Positions 1 through 8,435 of a stretch of 46,826 nt of DNA are shown in pieces. The notes beneath the pieces are model-generated. The model saw only the letters and a list, made by a program, of their open reading frames with translations. It did not search any database and had not been told where the DNA came from. Location of the stretch: contig JAFGGD010000035.1 in assembly GCA_016930695.1 (NCBI GenBank), positions 1 through 46,826 on the forward strand. The letters are read 5' to 3'. This stretch comes from Candidatus Eisenbacteria bacterium (lineage in GTDB: Bacteria; Orphanbacterota; Orphanbacteria; Orphanbacterales; Orphanbacteraceae). Position 1 is the stretch's first letter. Every line of letters begins with the position of its first letter. The translations under genes were made by a program, and so were the position numbers.

Positions 1-109
1 CCGGCGGCTGCGCAACTCGCCGCCCACCCTCGCCCCGGCCCGATGGGCCGGCTGGGCGTCTCAATCACGGGAACGGCCGAACGGCCCCGAAAGGGAGGTG
101 AGGACGACT
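1..109. other. window edge, no gene seen
   Basis: This GC-rich stretch lies downstream of the minus-strand gene that ends at position 110. It contains a short inverted pair around CCGGCCCGATGGGCCGG (about 36-52) that could fold into a hairpin. I see no convincing coding frame and no T-tract that would make it a clear terminator. Confidence 0.4.
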
Positions 110-811
110 CTAACCGCCATCAATCCACCATTTATCGGGACGTTCTACTTCCTCGTCCTTCGGTATCTGTTCGTCAAGGTTTTGTGTAATCGAGTGAGCG
201 ACACCGGCGATCCAACCTAATCCAAAGTATAATCTGTATCGGCGTGTTGTCTTATCAAGTAATCTGCCGGAGTCTCTGTAATACATATTGTTTGACCATA
301 GGTGATCGAGTATCCAGGTTACTACATCTTCATGGTGGCGGTACTCATGAACATAGGGCGAGCGAAGAAGATCATAGAGTAGACTGGAATAGCAGTAGTT
401 GCGAATGGTGCCTTTTTCGAGAGAGGGACAAAAACGAGTTATCTCGGAATCAGGTTTGCTGATGTCCGCCCCGGAAGGCATATCCCCCGGTTTGAAAGTA
501 GTGAGGTGTTTGAGGAAGCCAGCTTCCTTCTTCTTTTTATCCTCCAATGACCTAACCAGCAAGTCTGTGCTGATTAAATCTGCCAGGTATTTGTGACCAG
601 CGAATCGGTGAATGGTCTCTACAAATCTCTTTCTATCAATAGGATCTCTTCCTTTTCGTTTCGGCCAGCATTTCGCCGCGGTAGCGCTTATGAGTGCTGT
701 TAATATGAGGATTGCTTCGGCGTAGGTGCCTCCGACATTTTCGTCCGTCAACTTGCGTACGATGCCGATTCTTCCCTCAATAAAACTGGTCCGCCATTTC
801 GAATCACACAT
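110..811 (-). CDS. hypothetical protein, 233 aa
   Basis: I do not recognise this family. The start at 811 is chosen because GGGAGG lies just upstream on the coding strand. The frame stays open far upstream of it, but that extension reads through the palindromic repeat and antisense to the next gene, so it is not coding. The protein is basic and aromatic-rich. It has one hydrophobic stretch at about residues 30-48 that may be a membrane segment or buried helix, then a charged Lys/Glu-rich middle and a His/Tyr/Trp-rich half (HEYRHHED near 155, WILDHLW near 166). No catalytic motif is evident. Its base composition is clearly more AT-rich than the flavoprotein gene to its right, which suggests acquisition. 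It has no operon partner in the window. Real gene likely; function unknown. Confidence 0.7.
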   Translation of the reverse strand: MCDSKWRTSFIEGRIGIVRKLTDENVGGTYAEAILILTALISATAAKCWPKRKGRDPIDRKRFVETIHRFAGHKYLADLISTDLLVRSLEDKKKKEAGFLKHLTTFKPGDMPSGADISKPDSEITRFCPSLEKGTIRNYCYSSLLYDLLRSPYVHEYRHHEDVVTWILDHLWSNNMYYRDSGRLLDKTTRRYRLYFGLGWIAGVAHSITQNLDEQIPKDEEVERPDKWWIDGG

Positions 812-833
812 TTCAATCCTCCCAGCGGTGCCG

Positions 834-999
834 CCATGCCGTCGCCCCCTCCCCCTCTCGGGGCCGTCTCGACGAGCCGGGCACCCACCGAAGCCCGCCG
901 AGCGCAGCGAGGCGGACGGAGGTGGGTCGGCGAGCGAGCAGAGGGAGGATGCGGAAGCATCCGGACCGTGCCCCGGAGGGGGAGGGGGCGACGGCATGG
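834..999. repeat. palindromic repeat element with terminal inverted repeats
   Basis: The first 24 bases (834-857, beginning CCATGCCGTCGCCCCCT) are the exact reverse complement of the last bases, ending at 999. The interior is also imperfectly self-complementary: CACCCACC near 880-887 faces GGTGGGTCGG near 921-930. The whole 166 bp could therefore fold into a long stem or cruciform. The right half (911-976) recurs in inverted orientation at the right end of the window (about 46761-46823), and its core TCCGGACCGTGCCCCG recurs near 26334. It lies between a minus-strand gene start (811) and a minus-strand gene end (1012). It behaves like a MITE- or REP-type dispersed repeat and carries no gene of its own. 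Confidence 0.75.
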
Positions 1000-1011
1000 A
1001 GAGCACCGCCC

Positions 1012-2424
1012 CTACATCCGATACATCCACTTCGCCATCCGCTGGAGCCGAGGGGATTTCATCTTGCCCATCATCCACTGCTCGGCGGCCATCTTGTTCA
1101 GGTAGCCCATGGTGGGGAAGGAGTGTTGGAGGAGCATCACTTCGTGGAGGCGGATCTTCTTCTGTATGGCGAGGCCCCACTGGTTGATCATGTCGCCGGA
1201 GCCTTCGCCGACCACGCCGACCCCGTAGATCCGTCCCGCGGGGCTCGCGAGGATCCGGACCCAACCCACGCCCACCCCTTCGGCGATCGCCGCGCCGTAG
1301 TCCTCGTACTTCATTTCCGTCACTTCGTACTTCGCGCCGCGGTTCTTCAGCGCCCTCTCGTGCTCGCCGACGAAACTCACCTGCGGTTCGGTGAAGACGG
1401 TCCAGGGGACGACGTATTTCCGGAAGTTCATGCGGAAGGGGGGCGGGATCATGCAGTTCATGAGCGCCGCCATCCCTTGGTGCATCGCCGCGTGGGAGAG
1501 GAGGTAGGTGCCGTTGCAGTCGCCGGGCGCGTAGATGTCGCGGCGGTTGGTTCGCACGTGGCGGTTCACGGTGATCCCGCGTTTCGTCGTCGCCACGCCG
1601 GCGCGGTCGAGGCGGAGCGACTCCAGCGCCGGCTTCCGTCCCGCCGCCATGAGGAGACGGTCCGCGACGAGGCGATCCCCCTCTTCCGTCTCCAGGACGA
1701 CGCCGCCGTCGGAGCGGGCGATCCGGCTGATGTGCCGGCCGTTGTAGACTTCGATCCCGTCCTCGCGGAAGACCTTCTCCAATAGGTGCCCCGCCTCGGG
1801 ATCGCCGAAGGGGAGGAGGTACGGGTCGATCTGAACAATCCGCACACCGCAGCCGAGTCTCTGGAATGCTTGCGCCATCTCGCAGCCGATGGCGCCGCCG
1901 CCGATGATGATCATGCTCTTGGGGATCGTGTCGAGATGGAAGATGTTCTCGTTGGTGAGGACGTCCACGTCGCCGACACCGGGGATCGGCAGCATCATCG
2001 GCTTGGTGCCGGCGCAGACGAAGAAGTTCTTCGCCGTGATCCGCCGTCCCGCCGCCTCCACGGTTCGCCCGTCGACGAAACTCGCCTCCCCCTCGCCGAG
2101 AATCAGGTCGACCTTGTCGAACATGCGGCGCGTCTTCTTCTCGTTGATGTAGGTGATCTTCTCCTGAATCCGTTCGAAGGGATGCTTGATCCCGGGCGAG
2201 GGGAGCCCCTCCAGCTCCATCTCCTCCAGCTTCTCGGTGAAGGCGCGGGTCTTCGCCATCCGGAGGAGCGCCTTGCTCGGGATACATCCCACGTTCATGC
2301 ACTCCCCGCCGATCTTGTGCTTTTCCACGGCGCACACTTTCAGCCCCATCGCCGAGCCCATGACCGAAACCGCCATGCCGGCCGGTCCCAGCCCGATGGT
2401 GAGGATGTCGTAATCCCGAGCCAT
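1012..2424 (-). CDS. FAD/NAD(P)-dependent disulfide oxidoreductase (Lpd/mercuric reductase-like)
   Basis: This is a 470-aa class I pyridine nucleotide-disulfide oxidoreductase. The FAD-binding GxGxxG is at residues 11-16, the redox-active cysteines are C42 and C47 (GGECMNVGCIPSK), and the NAD(P)-binding GGGAIG is at 175-180. The C-terminal dimerisation domain is complete and length is normal for the family. Start 2424 has GGAGGA just upstream. Oddly, the His-Pro-Thr...Glu acid-base motif that dihydrolipoamide dehydrogenase and glutathione reductase use is altered: the sequence reads HSFPTMGY, with Phe436 where the catalytic His sits and Tyr441 where the Glu sits. It is therefore unlikely to be an ordinary lipoamide dehydrogenase. 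It follows the octaheme cytochrome/cytochrome b pair on the same strand, with a hairpin between them, so a role in electron transfer to that system is possible but inferred. No pyruvate or oxoglutarate dehydrogenase genes are nearby. Confidence 0.88.
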   Translation of the reverse strand: MARDYDILTIGLGPAGMAVSVMGSAMGLKVCAVEKHKIGGECMNVGCIPSKALLRMAKTRAFTEKLEEMELEGLPSPGIKHPFERIQEKITYINEKKTRRMFDKVDLILGEGEASFVDGRTVEAAGRRITAKNFFVCAGTKPMMLPIPGVGDVDVLTNENIFHLDTIPKSMIIIGGGAIGCEMAQAFQRLGCGVRIVQIDPYLLPFGDPEAGHLLEKVFREDGIEVYNGRHISRIARSDGGVVLETEEGDRLVADRLLMAAGRKPALESLRLDRAGVATTKRGITVNRHVRTNRRDIYAPGDCNGTYLLSHAAMHQGMAALMNCMIPPPFRMNFRKYVVPWTVFTEPQVSFVGEHERALKNRGAKYEVTEMKYEDYGAAIAEGVGVGWVRILASPAGRIYGVGVVGEGSGDMINQWGLAIQKKIRLHEVMLLQHSFPTMGYLNKMAAEQWMMGKMKSPRLQRMAKWMYRM

Positions 2425-2476
2425 GTCATTCCTCCGCGCGGATTCCCCGCGGGCCGTGTCGGCACTCGAACAAGGA

Positions 2477-2545
2477 AAAGGCGGGCGCGCTCCCTCCGGA
2501 CCCGAGAGGGTGGCGCCGAAGCGCCGGAGACGCGCCCGCGTTTTT
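2477..2545. terminator. long hairpin between cytochrome operon and flavoprotein gene
   Basis: GCGGGCGCG at 2481-2489 pairs with CGCGCCCGC at 2531-2539. An inner GGCGC-TTCG-GCGCC stem-loop lies inside. The outer stem is followed by T5 in the plus direction and preceded by AAAAGG, giving TTTTCC in the minus direction. It could terminate or attenuate transcription leaving the cytochrome b gene before the flavoprotein gene. Confidence 0.5.
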
Positions 2546-2549
2546 CGGT

Positions 2550-3206
2550 TTAGGTCTTGTCTTTCGCCCGCTCCCAGTCCTCGACGGTCGTCCCCTCCAC
2601 CACCAGGTCCCGGCCGGTCCACATCGCCGCGATGTGGGAACTCAGCGTGTGTCCCGTGGTGGTCATGTACAGATGCACCACCAGGTAGGCGAGGAGAAAG
2701 AACGCCATGATCATGTGGACCGAGGCGACGCCGGCGAGGCCCAGGAAATCGATTCCCCAAGCCTCCCAATGATTATACGTGAAATAGAGCAGCCCCGTCA
2801 CCATCTGAATCGGGAGCAGGATCGCCGCGATGGTGAGGTACACAAGTCGTTGCACCGGATTGTGTTTGCGGTCCACGCATTTCTGGATCGGATGCGGTTT
2901 CCCCTGGAAGATGCCGATCGAGTAGTGGCAGACCACATCGTACATCCTCTTCGACGTGGGGATATATTGCTTCCACTCTCCCGTCGTGAGGAGCCAGAAG
3001 ACGATGAACACGAACAGGATCAGCCAGGAAACGCCGACGAAGTTGTGGATTTCGACGGCCCGATCGAATCCCAAAAGGGTGAAGGTACCGTGGATCTCCA
3101 GGCCGGTCAGGATGAGCGTGAGGATCAGCGCGGCCTGCACCCAGTGCCAGAAACGCTCGAACCGAGTGTAGAGGTAGATCGTGACGAGCCTTTCGCGCGC
3201 GTTCAT
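2550..3206 (-). CDS. cytochrome b561-type membrane subunit of octaheme cytochrome complex
   Basis: This 218-aa integral membrane protein has four hydrophobic helices, at about residues 18-42, 54-76, 118-142 and 152-182. Histidines are placed as haem b ligands: in the first helix (RFWHW), the loop/second helix (EIHNF) and the last helix (SVHMIM and VVHLY). This is the pattern of the cytochrome b561 / thiosulfate reductase cytochrome-b family, which passes electrons between the quinone pool and a periplasmic redox partner. Its ATG overlaps the TGA of the octaheme cytochrome gene (ATGA at 3203-3206), so the two are probably translated together and form a complex. The longer upstream open frame reads antisense-like sequence and is not used. 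The direction of electron flow cannot be read from sequence. Confidence 0.87.
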   Translation of the reverse strand: MNARERLVTIYLYTRFERFWHWVQAALILTLILTGLEIHGTFTLLGFDRAVEIHNFVGVSWLILFVFIVFWLLTTGEWKQYIPTSKRMYDVVCHYSIGIFQGKPHPIQKCVDRKHNPVQRLVYLTIAAILLPIQMVTGLLYFTYNHWEAWGIDFLGLAGVASVHMIMAFFLLAYLVVHLYMTTTGHTLSSHIAAMWTGRDLVVEGTTVEDWERAKDKT

Positions 3207-4930
3207 GACCGCTCCTCCTTCGCGGCGTCGTTCCCCCCTTTTCGTCCGCCCTTCCGCTTGCGAGAGCCGTAGGAGACGAACCGGATCGAGCCGTGAACCG
3301 CCACCGCGACCACGCTGAATCCGACCAGCCCCCAGCCGCCGACGTCCACCGGTCGGCTCCGATCCCGGCCCGGCATATAGAACCCGGTCAGGTTCGCGAG
3401 GCGCGCTTCGTCGGCGTGGCACTCCTCGCAGGCGAGGGAGCGCTCCTTGGGGACCACCATGTGGGTGGTGGGATAGACGAAACTCGTCTCGATGAAATCG
3501 AATTTACCGCTGAAGGGAAGGCCGGCGGCGCGCTGCCCGCTCACCAGGGCGCGCTGCCAGTCGTAGTGCGCCCAATAGGCGTCCGAATCCGGCTTGCCGA
3601 AGAGGTGCGGGACGAGAAACGTCTTGTTCTCCGTGTCGTAGGGCTGCTTTCCGCGATGCACCTTGAAGGGGAAGATGCGGGAGTTGGGGTCGCTCCGGGC
3701 GCCGAGGGGCCAGCTGACCCGGACCGGCGTCGACCCGGGATCGATTTCGTCCGCGGCGGTGAGCGTCGGTATCGAGCCGTTGAACCAGGCGTATTCGGGA
3801 ACCACGTCCACCGCCCAGACGAACTCTCCCTTCTTCGTGTCGTAGACCGGGCGGTCGTAGGGGCCCTTTTCCGTGTAGGGTTTTCCGTCTTTCTTGTTCC
3901 CCGCCTTCGACCAGTCCCACCACATCTTGGTCGGCAGGCCGCGCCCGAAGGTGGGGATGTGGCAGCTCTGGCAGGCGACCTTGTCGGTGTGGTCGTTCGC
4001 CTTCACGCCCGGCTTGTGCGGTTTGTCGCTGTGACAGGACTCGCACATGATCTTGGGCGCCAGGTCGTCCTCGATCAGGCTCCGGCGGTCCGGCGCGGCG
4101 GGAGTGGAATAGATCCGCCCCGCGATCAGGTGGCCACGCGTGGTGTGGCAGCGGACGCAGTCGAAATCCTCGCCGTCCGTCCCCATGTGAACGTCCAGTT
4201 CGCGGTTCGGTTCGCGGAGGGAGCTGTCCAGGTCGCCGTGCTTCACGCCGTCGCCGCCACCGCCGTCGAAATGGCAGACGCCGCAGTTCCGTCTCGTCGG
4301 CCGCCCGACGCTCTGCGCGACCCGGTTCCAGTCCGGCGGGTAGTAGGTTTTGCCGTTCCCCTTGAACACCATCTCCTCGGCCGCCGGGTTGCCGGCGCCG
4401 GCGGGGAACTTGACGTACGTGCCGGTCTGTTCGTGGCAGACGAGGCAGTCCACACGGTTCTGGTCGGTGAAGTCGAAGGTGTCGTCCTTCCAGCCGTAGC
4501 CGGCGTGGCAGCAGGTGCAGCGCGGTTCATTGGAATGGATGTTGATGCAGAAATTATTGACCGTCCAGCCTCCCTTGCCGTTCCGCTTCGCCGGGTCCGC
4601 GAAGGGATCCGCCCAGGTCCAGTGGATGGTTTGGTGAAACTGGAGGGACGCTTCGGTGTGGCAGGAGAGGCAGGCGCGGGTCACCTCCGGGCCGGCGTGG
4701 AACTCCGCCTGAAGCTCCTCGTGTTTGGAGTGGTCCGTCGTGTTCCAGTGCTCTCTCTCTTCCACGGCCTGCCGGGCCAGCGTCCGGCCGGGCGCCGGTT
4801 CGTCGGCGCTCGCGCTCGCCGCCGGCGCTCCGAGAAGGAGGGCGGCGGCCGCCGCGCCGGCCGTCGCTCGGACGAACGAACGCACCGGGCGTCGCCGGAT
4901 CGGGACGTCGCTTCCGTCTGTTTTTCTCAT
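3203..4930 (-). CDS. octaheme c-type cytochrome, tetrathionate reductase family (OTR-like)
   Basis: This is a 575-aa exported multihaem cytochrome. A positively charged N-terminus and hydrophobic Ala-rich signal segment (about 20-41) lead into eight CxxCH haem-binding motifs, starting at residues 87, 138, 162, 216, 258, 296, 320 and 501. After the fourth motif a GGGGDGVKHGDLD stretch (about 223-235) contains a Lys/His pair. In the octaheme tetrathionate reductase family the active-site haem has a lysine ligand, and this is my candidate for it. A single C-terminal hydrophobic helix (about 531-549) and a basic tail should anchor it to the inner membrane facing the periplasm. A TTG precedes the chosen ATG (4928-4930), which has AGGGGG upstream. 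The cytochrome b gene is coupled by ATGA. Members reduce tetrathionate, nitrite or hydroxylamine in vitro; the true substrate here is unknown. Confidence 0.9.
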   Translation of the reverse strand: MRKTDGSDVPIRRRPVRSFVRATAGAAAAALLLGAPAASASADEPAPGRTLARQAVEEREHWNTTDHSKHEELQAEFHAGPEVTRACLSCHTEASLQFHQTIHWTWADPFADPAKRNGKGGWTVNNFCINIHSNEPRCTCCHAGYGWKDDTFDFTDQNRVDCLVCHEQTGTYVKFPAGAGNPAAEEMVFKGNGKTYYPPDWNRVAQSVGRPTRRNCGVCHFDGGGGDGVKHGDLDSSLREPNRELDVHMGTDGEDFDCVRCHTTRGHLIAGRIYSTPAAPDRRSLIEDDLAPKIMCESCHSDKPHKPGVKANDHTDKVACQSCHIPTFGRGLPTKMWWDWSKAGNKKDGKPYTEKGPYDRPVYDTKKGEFVWAVDVVPEYAWFNGSIPTLTAADEIDPGSTPVRVSWPLGARSDPNSRIFPFKVHRGKQPYDTENKTFLVPHLFGKPDSDAYWAHYDWQRALVSGQRAAGLPFSGKFDFIETSFVYPTTHMVVPKERSLACEECHADEARLANLTGFYMPGRDRSRPVDVGGWGLVGFSVVAVAVHGSIRFVSYGSRKRKGGRKGGNDAAKEERS

Positions 4931-5105
4931 CAATGATTTCCCCCTGCGGAACCGGGAACGATTTCAGCGCGCGGCGGGGCGCCGAGGCACCTCGCGACGG
5001 GATCGCCGATTCCACCCGGGGGGTCGGTCGAGGGGCGAAGCCCGGAAAGGACTCCGGGATGGCGCGTTGCGGCCCCATGAATCGAATCACCCGCCGTCGG
5101 TGGGA

Positions 5106-5135
5106 AGAATAGCAGGCGGCCCCGCGGTCTGTCGA
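5106..5135 (-). promoter_or_regulatory. possible sigma-70-type promoter of octaheme cytochrome operon
   Basis: On the minus strand TCGACA (5130-5135) and TATTCT (5106-5111) are separated by 18 bases, about 175 bases upstream of the cytochrome start. The match is moderate. The rest of 4931-5215 is GC-rich with no other clear signal and no credible small gene. Confidence 0.35.
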
Positions 5136-5215
5136 GCGGGTCGGCAGGGGAATTTCGCGGGGTGGGGGACGGGCACCCGAGCAGCGGAGGAATGGGTGTC
5201 CGCCCCCGCATCGCT

Positions 5216-6049
5216 TTAGGGGAGGGGGATGTCCGCTCCGGTGAGGACGCGCCCCACGCCGAGATCGATGAAGCGATCTCCATAGGCGGCGGCGAACAAC
5301 TCCCGCGCCCGGTCACCGGAGCAGTGGGAGGGGGCGACGCAGCGGACGCCCAGCTCCCGGAGCCGGCCGGTGATTCGGTCCACCGCGTCGTCCTCGTGGC
5401 GGAGAAGATGGAGGCCGCCGGCGATGAGGAGGATCTCCCCTCCGGTCACCTCGCGGGCGCGCTCCACGATTCGAGCGATCCCCGGATGGCTGCAGCCGGT
5501 GAGGACCACCACCCCCTTGTCGGTGGAGAGGAGGAGCGATTGTTCCGGCACGCCCCCGCCGAGAACGCCGGTGGTGAGGGCCGAGGCCGTGACCCGGACC
5601 GGCTCGTCGACGACGATTACCTTCGCCCCCCGTTCTTCGACGTGGGCGCGGAATCCGGGCGGGAAATTGTAGGGAACGTAGACGGTCACGTCCGGGTTCT
5701 TCTCGAGAAATCCGAAGAGACCGCCGATGTGGTCGCGGTGGTAATGGGAGAGCACGACCCGGTCCACCGCCCGCGGATCCGCGCCGAGGCTCTCCATGTG
5801 GCGGAGCAAGAGATCGTCCTCGCCGCCGGTGTCGAAGAGGATCGTCTCCTCCATCCCCTCGACGAGGCAGGCGAAACCCCAGGCCGTTTCCAGGCCCTCG
5901 TCGGCGGAGTAGTTGTCGTATAAAACGGTCAGCTTCAGATCGTTCAGCTTCATCGTCTCCCGTGCCGTTTCCTCCCGGTCCGCGCCGCCCGCCGGAGCGG
6001 AGGCGAGGACGAGGAAAAGCAGTGCTGCGGTCGCGGCGGATCGGCGCAT
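5216..6049 (-). CDS. secreted MBL-fold metallohydrolase (COG1237-like)
   Basis: This 277-aa protein starts with a classical signal peptide (MRRSAATAALLFLVL, cleavage near Gly-Ala-Asp at 22-24) and continues as a metallo-beta-lactamase fold. The metal-binding motif is LSHYHRDHIGG (about residues 100-110), a variant of HxHxDH. Later come TGCSHPGI, GGLHLL and SHCSGDRA, the order seen in the COG1237 branch related to the methanopterin-biosynthesis enzyme Tfp/MptA. That branch name describes fold similarity only; a periplasmic enzyme is unlikely to make pterins. GGGAGGG precedes the ATG. It is the last of three minus-strand genes with short gaps (21 bp to the phosphatase). Substrate unknown. Confidence 0.85.
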   Translation of the reverse strand: MRRSAATAALLFLVLASAPAGGADREETARETMKLNDLKLTVLYDNYSADEGLETAWGFACLVEGMEETILFDTGGEDDLLLRHMESLGADPRAVDRVVLSHYHRDHIGGLFGFLEKNPDVTVYVPYNFPPGFRAHVEERGAKVIVVDEPVRVTASALTTGVLGGGVPEQSLLLSTDKGVVVLTGCSHPGIARIVERAREVTGGEILLIAGGLHLLRHEDDAVDRITGRLRELGVRCVAPSHCSGDRARELFAAAYGDRFIDLGVGRVLTGADIPLP

Positions 6050-6070
6050 CGTTCCCTCCCCGGTTTCGTA

Positions 6071-6721
6071 TCAGTGGCGGACCGTCTTCTGGTCGTCGAA
6101 GAGGAGCGGCGGCGGCAGGTGATTCGTGTCCCCCCACCGCTCCAGGAGCCAGGCCCCGTCTTCATAGACGAAGAAATGGAGCGCAGCGTTCTGAATACGA
6201 AACCTCCGGGGAACGTGGAGCGGAACGCCGAGCACACGCCGCAGAAAGACGTTCAGGACGCCGCCGTGGGTGATCGCCGCCGCCGCGCCGCCGCCGTGGC
6301 GCGCCGCCGCCCGGTCCGCCCAGGCGCCGACCCGCTCGAAAACCTCCCTCTCGCTCTCTCCGCCCGGAATCGCGTAGTCCGGGTCCCAGCTCATGTAACG
6401 CCGGAACACCAATGGGTGCTCCCGGGCCGCGTCCCCCGCGGTGAGCCCCTCGAGCGGGCCGAGCCCTCTCTCACGGATCCGCGGCTCGGGGAGGAGCGGC
6501 CGGCCGGTCGTCTCCGAAACGATCCGCGCCGTCTCCATCGCCCTCCCCAGATCGCTGGCGTAGAGCGCGTCGATTGGGATGGAGGCGAGGCGCTCCGCGG
6601 CCGCCCGCGCCTGGGCGATGCCCGTGTCGGAGAGAGGGCTGTCGCCGTGCCCCTGCAGCCGTCCCTCCAGGTTCCAGAGTGTCTGGCCATGGCGAACGAG
6701 AATCAGCGTGAAAGGTTCCAT
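6071..6721 (-). CDS. histidine phosphatase family protein (phosphoglycerate mutase-like)
   Basis: This 216-aa protein has the RHG phosphohistidine motif at residues 10-12 (LILVRHGQTLWN), followed by GRLQGHGDSPLSDTG, RERGLGPLEG (acidic catalytic residue) and a second active-site His in AITHGG. This is a complete histidine phosphatase superfamily protein of ordinary length. Such enzymes remove phosphate from sugars, alpha-ribazole phosphate or nucleotides, and sequence alone does not separate these here. The start at 6721 has GGAG upstream; the long open frame before it runs antisense-like through the flippase gene. It sits between a flippase and an MBL-fold gene on the same strand, so it may act on a sugar or lipid-linked intermediate, but that is a guess from position. 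Confidence 0.88.
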   Translation of the reverse strand: MEPFTLILVRHGQTLWNLEGRLQGHGDSPLSDTGIAQARAAAERLASIPIDALYASDLGRAMETARIVSETTGRPLLPEPRIRERGLGPLEGLTAGDAAREHPLVFRRYMSWDPDYAIPGGESEREVFERVGAWADRAAARHGGGAAAAITHGGVLNVFLRRVLGVPLHVPRRFRIQNAALHFFVYEDGAWLLERWGDTNHLPPPLLFDDQKTVRH

Positions 6722-6774
6722 GGGATCTCCGCTTCGGGGCGCGACGGCCTTCGCGTCGCGGTTCGGCCTCGACC

Positions 6775-8250
6775 TTACCCGTCCGGCCCCTTTTCGTCGA
6801 GCGAATCGCCGCGCGGCGACCGGCGGAGGAGAACGCGGAGAACGCTCCGGATCACGCCCCGCTCCTGCTCGTCCGGAACGCGGAGGAGAAGGAGAAAGAG
6901 GACGTAGACCGCGGCGGCGGTGGGCGCGGAGAGGAGGACCGAACGCTCCGCGAGGAGGCGGATCACGGCGGCGGTGGGGAGCGCCGCGGCGAGTATGGGG
7001 AGAAGACCGCCCCACCGAGGAGGTGCCTGTCCGGCCCGAGCGATCAATATCGACATCCAGAGCGCGCCGAAAATCTGCGTGAGGAGAAGGGCGGCCGCGG
7101 CGCCGGCGCCGCCGTGGGAAGCGATCAGAATCGGGTTCAGCGCGCAGGCGACGGCGGTCGTCGTCGCCGAAAGGACGAGCACCGCCCGGACCCGGTCCAG
7201 CGCCATCAGCACATAGGCGCCGAAGACGACGAGGAAGGAGGGGAAGACGGCGAGGGCCAGAAGGCGGAGCATGCCCGCGGCGGGCCCGTACTCGCTCCCG
7301 TAGATCGTGCCGATCAGCCGCGGCGCGGTAAGGAAGAAGTAGAGGGTGAGAGGGAGGCCGGCGGCGAGAAGGTAGCGAAAGCCGCGGCGGTAGAGACGGG
7401 CGAGGCGATCGCCGGGAAGAATCGCCACGGCGGAGAGCGTCGGAAGGAGCGCGTAGGCGAGAACGACGGGGATCTCCTGCGTGACGTCGTAGAGTTTGGT
7501 CGCCGCGTTGTACCAGCCCACCTCGGCGTCGGTCCGGATGAGGCCTAGCGCGACGGTGCCGATCCGGAAGTAAACGTCCCGGACGGCGTTCACGCCGGCG
7601 AAGAGAATACCGGCCCTCAGGAGCGGCGGCCACGATGCCCAGTCGAAACGGGGGCGGACTCCCCCCACTCCGCGGAGCGCCCAGAGATGGACCAGGAGCG
7701 CGTCCAGAAGACGCGCCGCCGCGAAGACGACGGTGAAGAGAACGAGGTCGCCGGAGGCGAGAAGGGCGAACAGACAGACCGCGAAGAGTCCTCCTTGGCC
7801 GGCGAGCTGCACGATCGCCTCTACGCCGAAACGCTCCAGCCCCTTGAGCAGCAGGCGGACCGCCATCTTGATTCCGCGGCTCACCATCGCTACGGCGAGA
7901 AGGAAAACGAGAAGGCGGATCTCCGGGCGAGGGTCGATGAGGAAGCCGATCGCCGTCACCAGCGCGATGGTGAGGGCCGAGGCGATCAGCTGCATGCCGA
8001 GCAGGTTGCCGAAGACGCGCGGGACGCGCGAGGGATCGCGCGCGACGTCGATGATGGTCCGGTTGTGCATGGAGTAGAGGGAGAGCTGCATGAACGCGGT
8101 GACGAGGGCGAAGGCGTAGGAGAACTTGCCGAAGTCCTCGTCGCCGAGAACGCGCGCGGCGAGGATGAACAGGAGGAGGACGAGGAAGTTGGTGCCGTGG
8201 GTGGAAGCCCCGTAGAGCACGTTTCTCGTCAGTCGTCCCGCCTCGGTCAT
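6775..8250 (-). CDS. oligosaccharide flippase / polysaccharide biosynthesis membrane protein (MOP superfamily)
   Basis: This 491-aa protein is almost entirely hydrophobic, with about 12-14 predicted membrane segments. It opens with the arrangement typical of Wzx/RfbX proteins (NVLYGASTHGTNFLVLLLF...ARVLGDEDFGKFSYAFALVTAF). The family moves lipid-linked sugar units across the inner membrane for O-antigen, capsule or exopolysaccharide. GGGAGGGATC lies directly before the ATG at 8250. It begins a minus-strand group with a histidine phosphatase (53-bp gap) and an MBL-fold protein. No glycosyltransferase or Wzy polymerase gene is in the window, so the cargo is unknown. Confidence 0.88.
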   Translation of the reverse strand: MTEAGRLTRNVLYGASTHGTNFLVLLLFILAARVLGDEDFGKFSYAFALVTAFMQLSLYSMHNRTIIDVARDPSRVPRVFGNLLGMQLIASALTIALVTAIGFLIDPRPEIRLLVFLLAVAMVSRGIKMAVRLLLKGLERFGVEAIVQLAGQGGLFAVCLFALLASGDLVLFTVVFAAARLLDALLVHLWALRGVGGVRPRFDWASWPPLLRAGILFAGVNAVRDVYFRIGTVALGLIRTDAEVGWYNAATKLYDVTQEIPVVLAYALLPTLSAVAILPGDRLARLYRRGFRYLLAAGLPLTLYFFLTAPRLIGTIYGSEYGPAAGMLRLLALAVFPSFLVVFGAYVLMALDRVRAVLVLSATTTAVACALNPILIASHGGAGAAAALLLTQIFGALWMSILIARAGQAPPRWGGLLPILAAALPTAAVIRLLAERSVLLSAPTAAAVYVLFLLLLRVPDEQERGVIRSVLRVLLRRSPRGDSLDEKGPDG

Positions 8251-8435
8251 GATCCCTCCCCCGCGGTCGTTACGCGCCGCGCCCGGAACGCCGCGACGGG
8301 GATCATCTTAGCGGAAGGAGGGGGCGGGCTCCAGCACGGAACCACTCTCTCCCGTCGGGGAGTCCCGGGGCCCGGGAGGCGGCGGGCGGTAGAAAATCGC
8401 CCCTCGGCCGGACCCGTGGACAAACGTATGGATAA

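Noticed and set aside
812-2335. Upstream extension of the gene at 110-811 to a 741-aa frame
   Set aside because: The extra 508 codons read antisense-frame and repeat sequence (Arg/Gly/Pro-rich) over the real flavoprotein gene. A good ribosome site and ATG at 811 start the real gene.
3293-4936. Plus-strand 547-codon open frame over the octaheme cytochrome gene
   Set aside because: It is a GC-rich shadow. The minus strand encodes eight haem motifs and a signal peptide.
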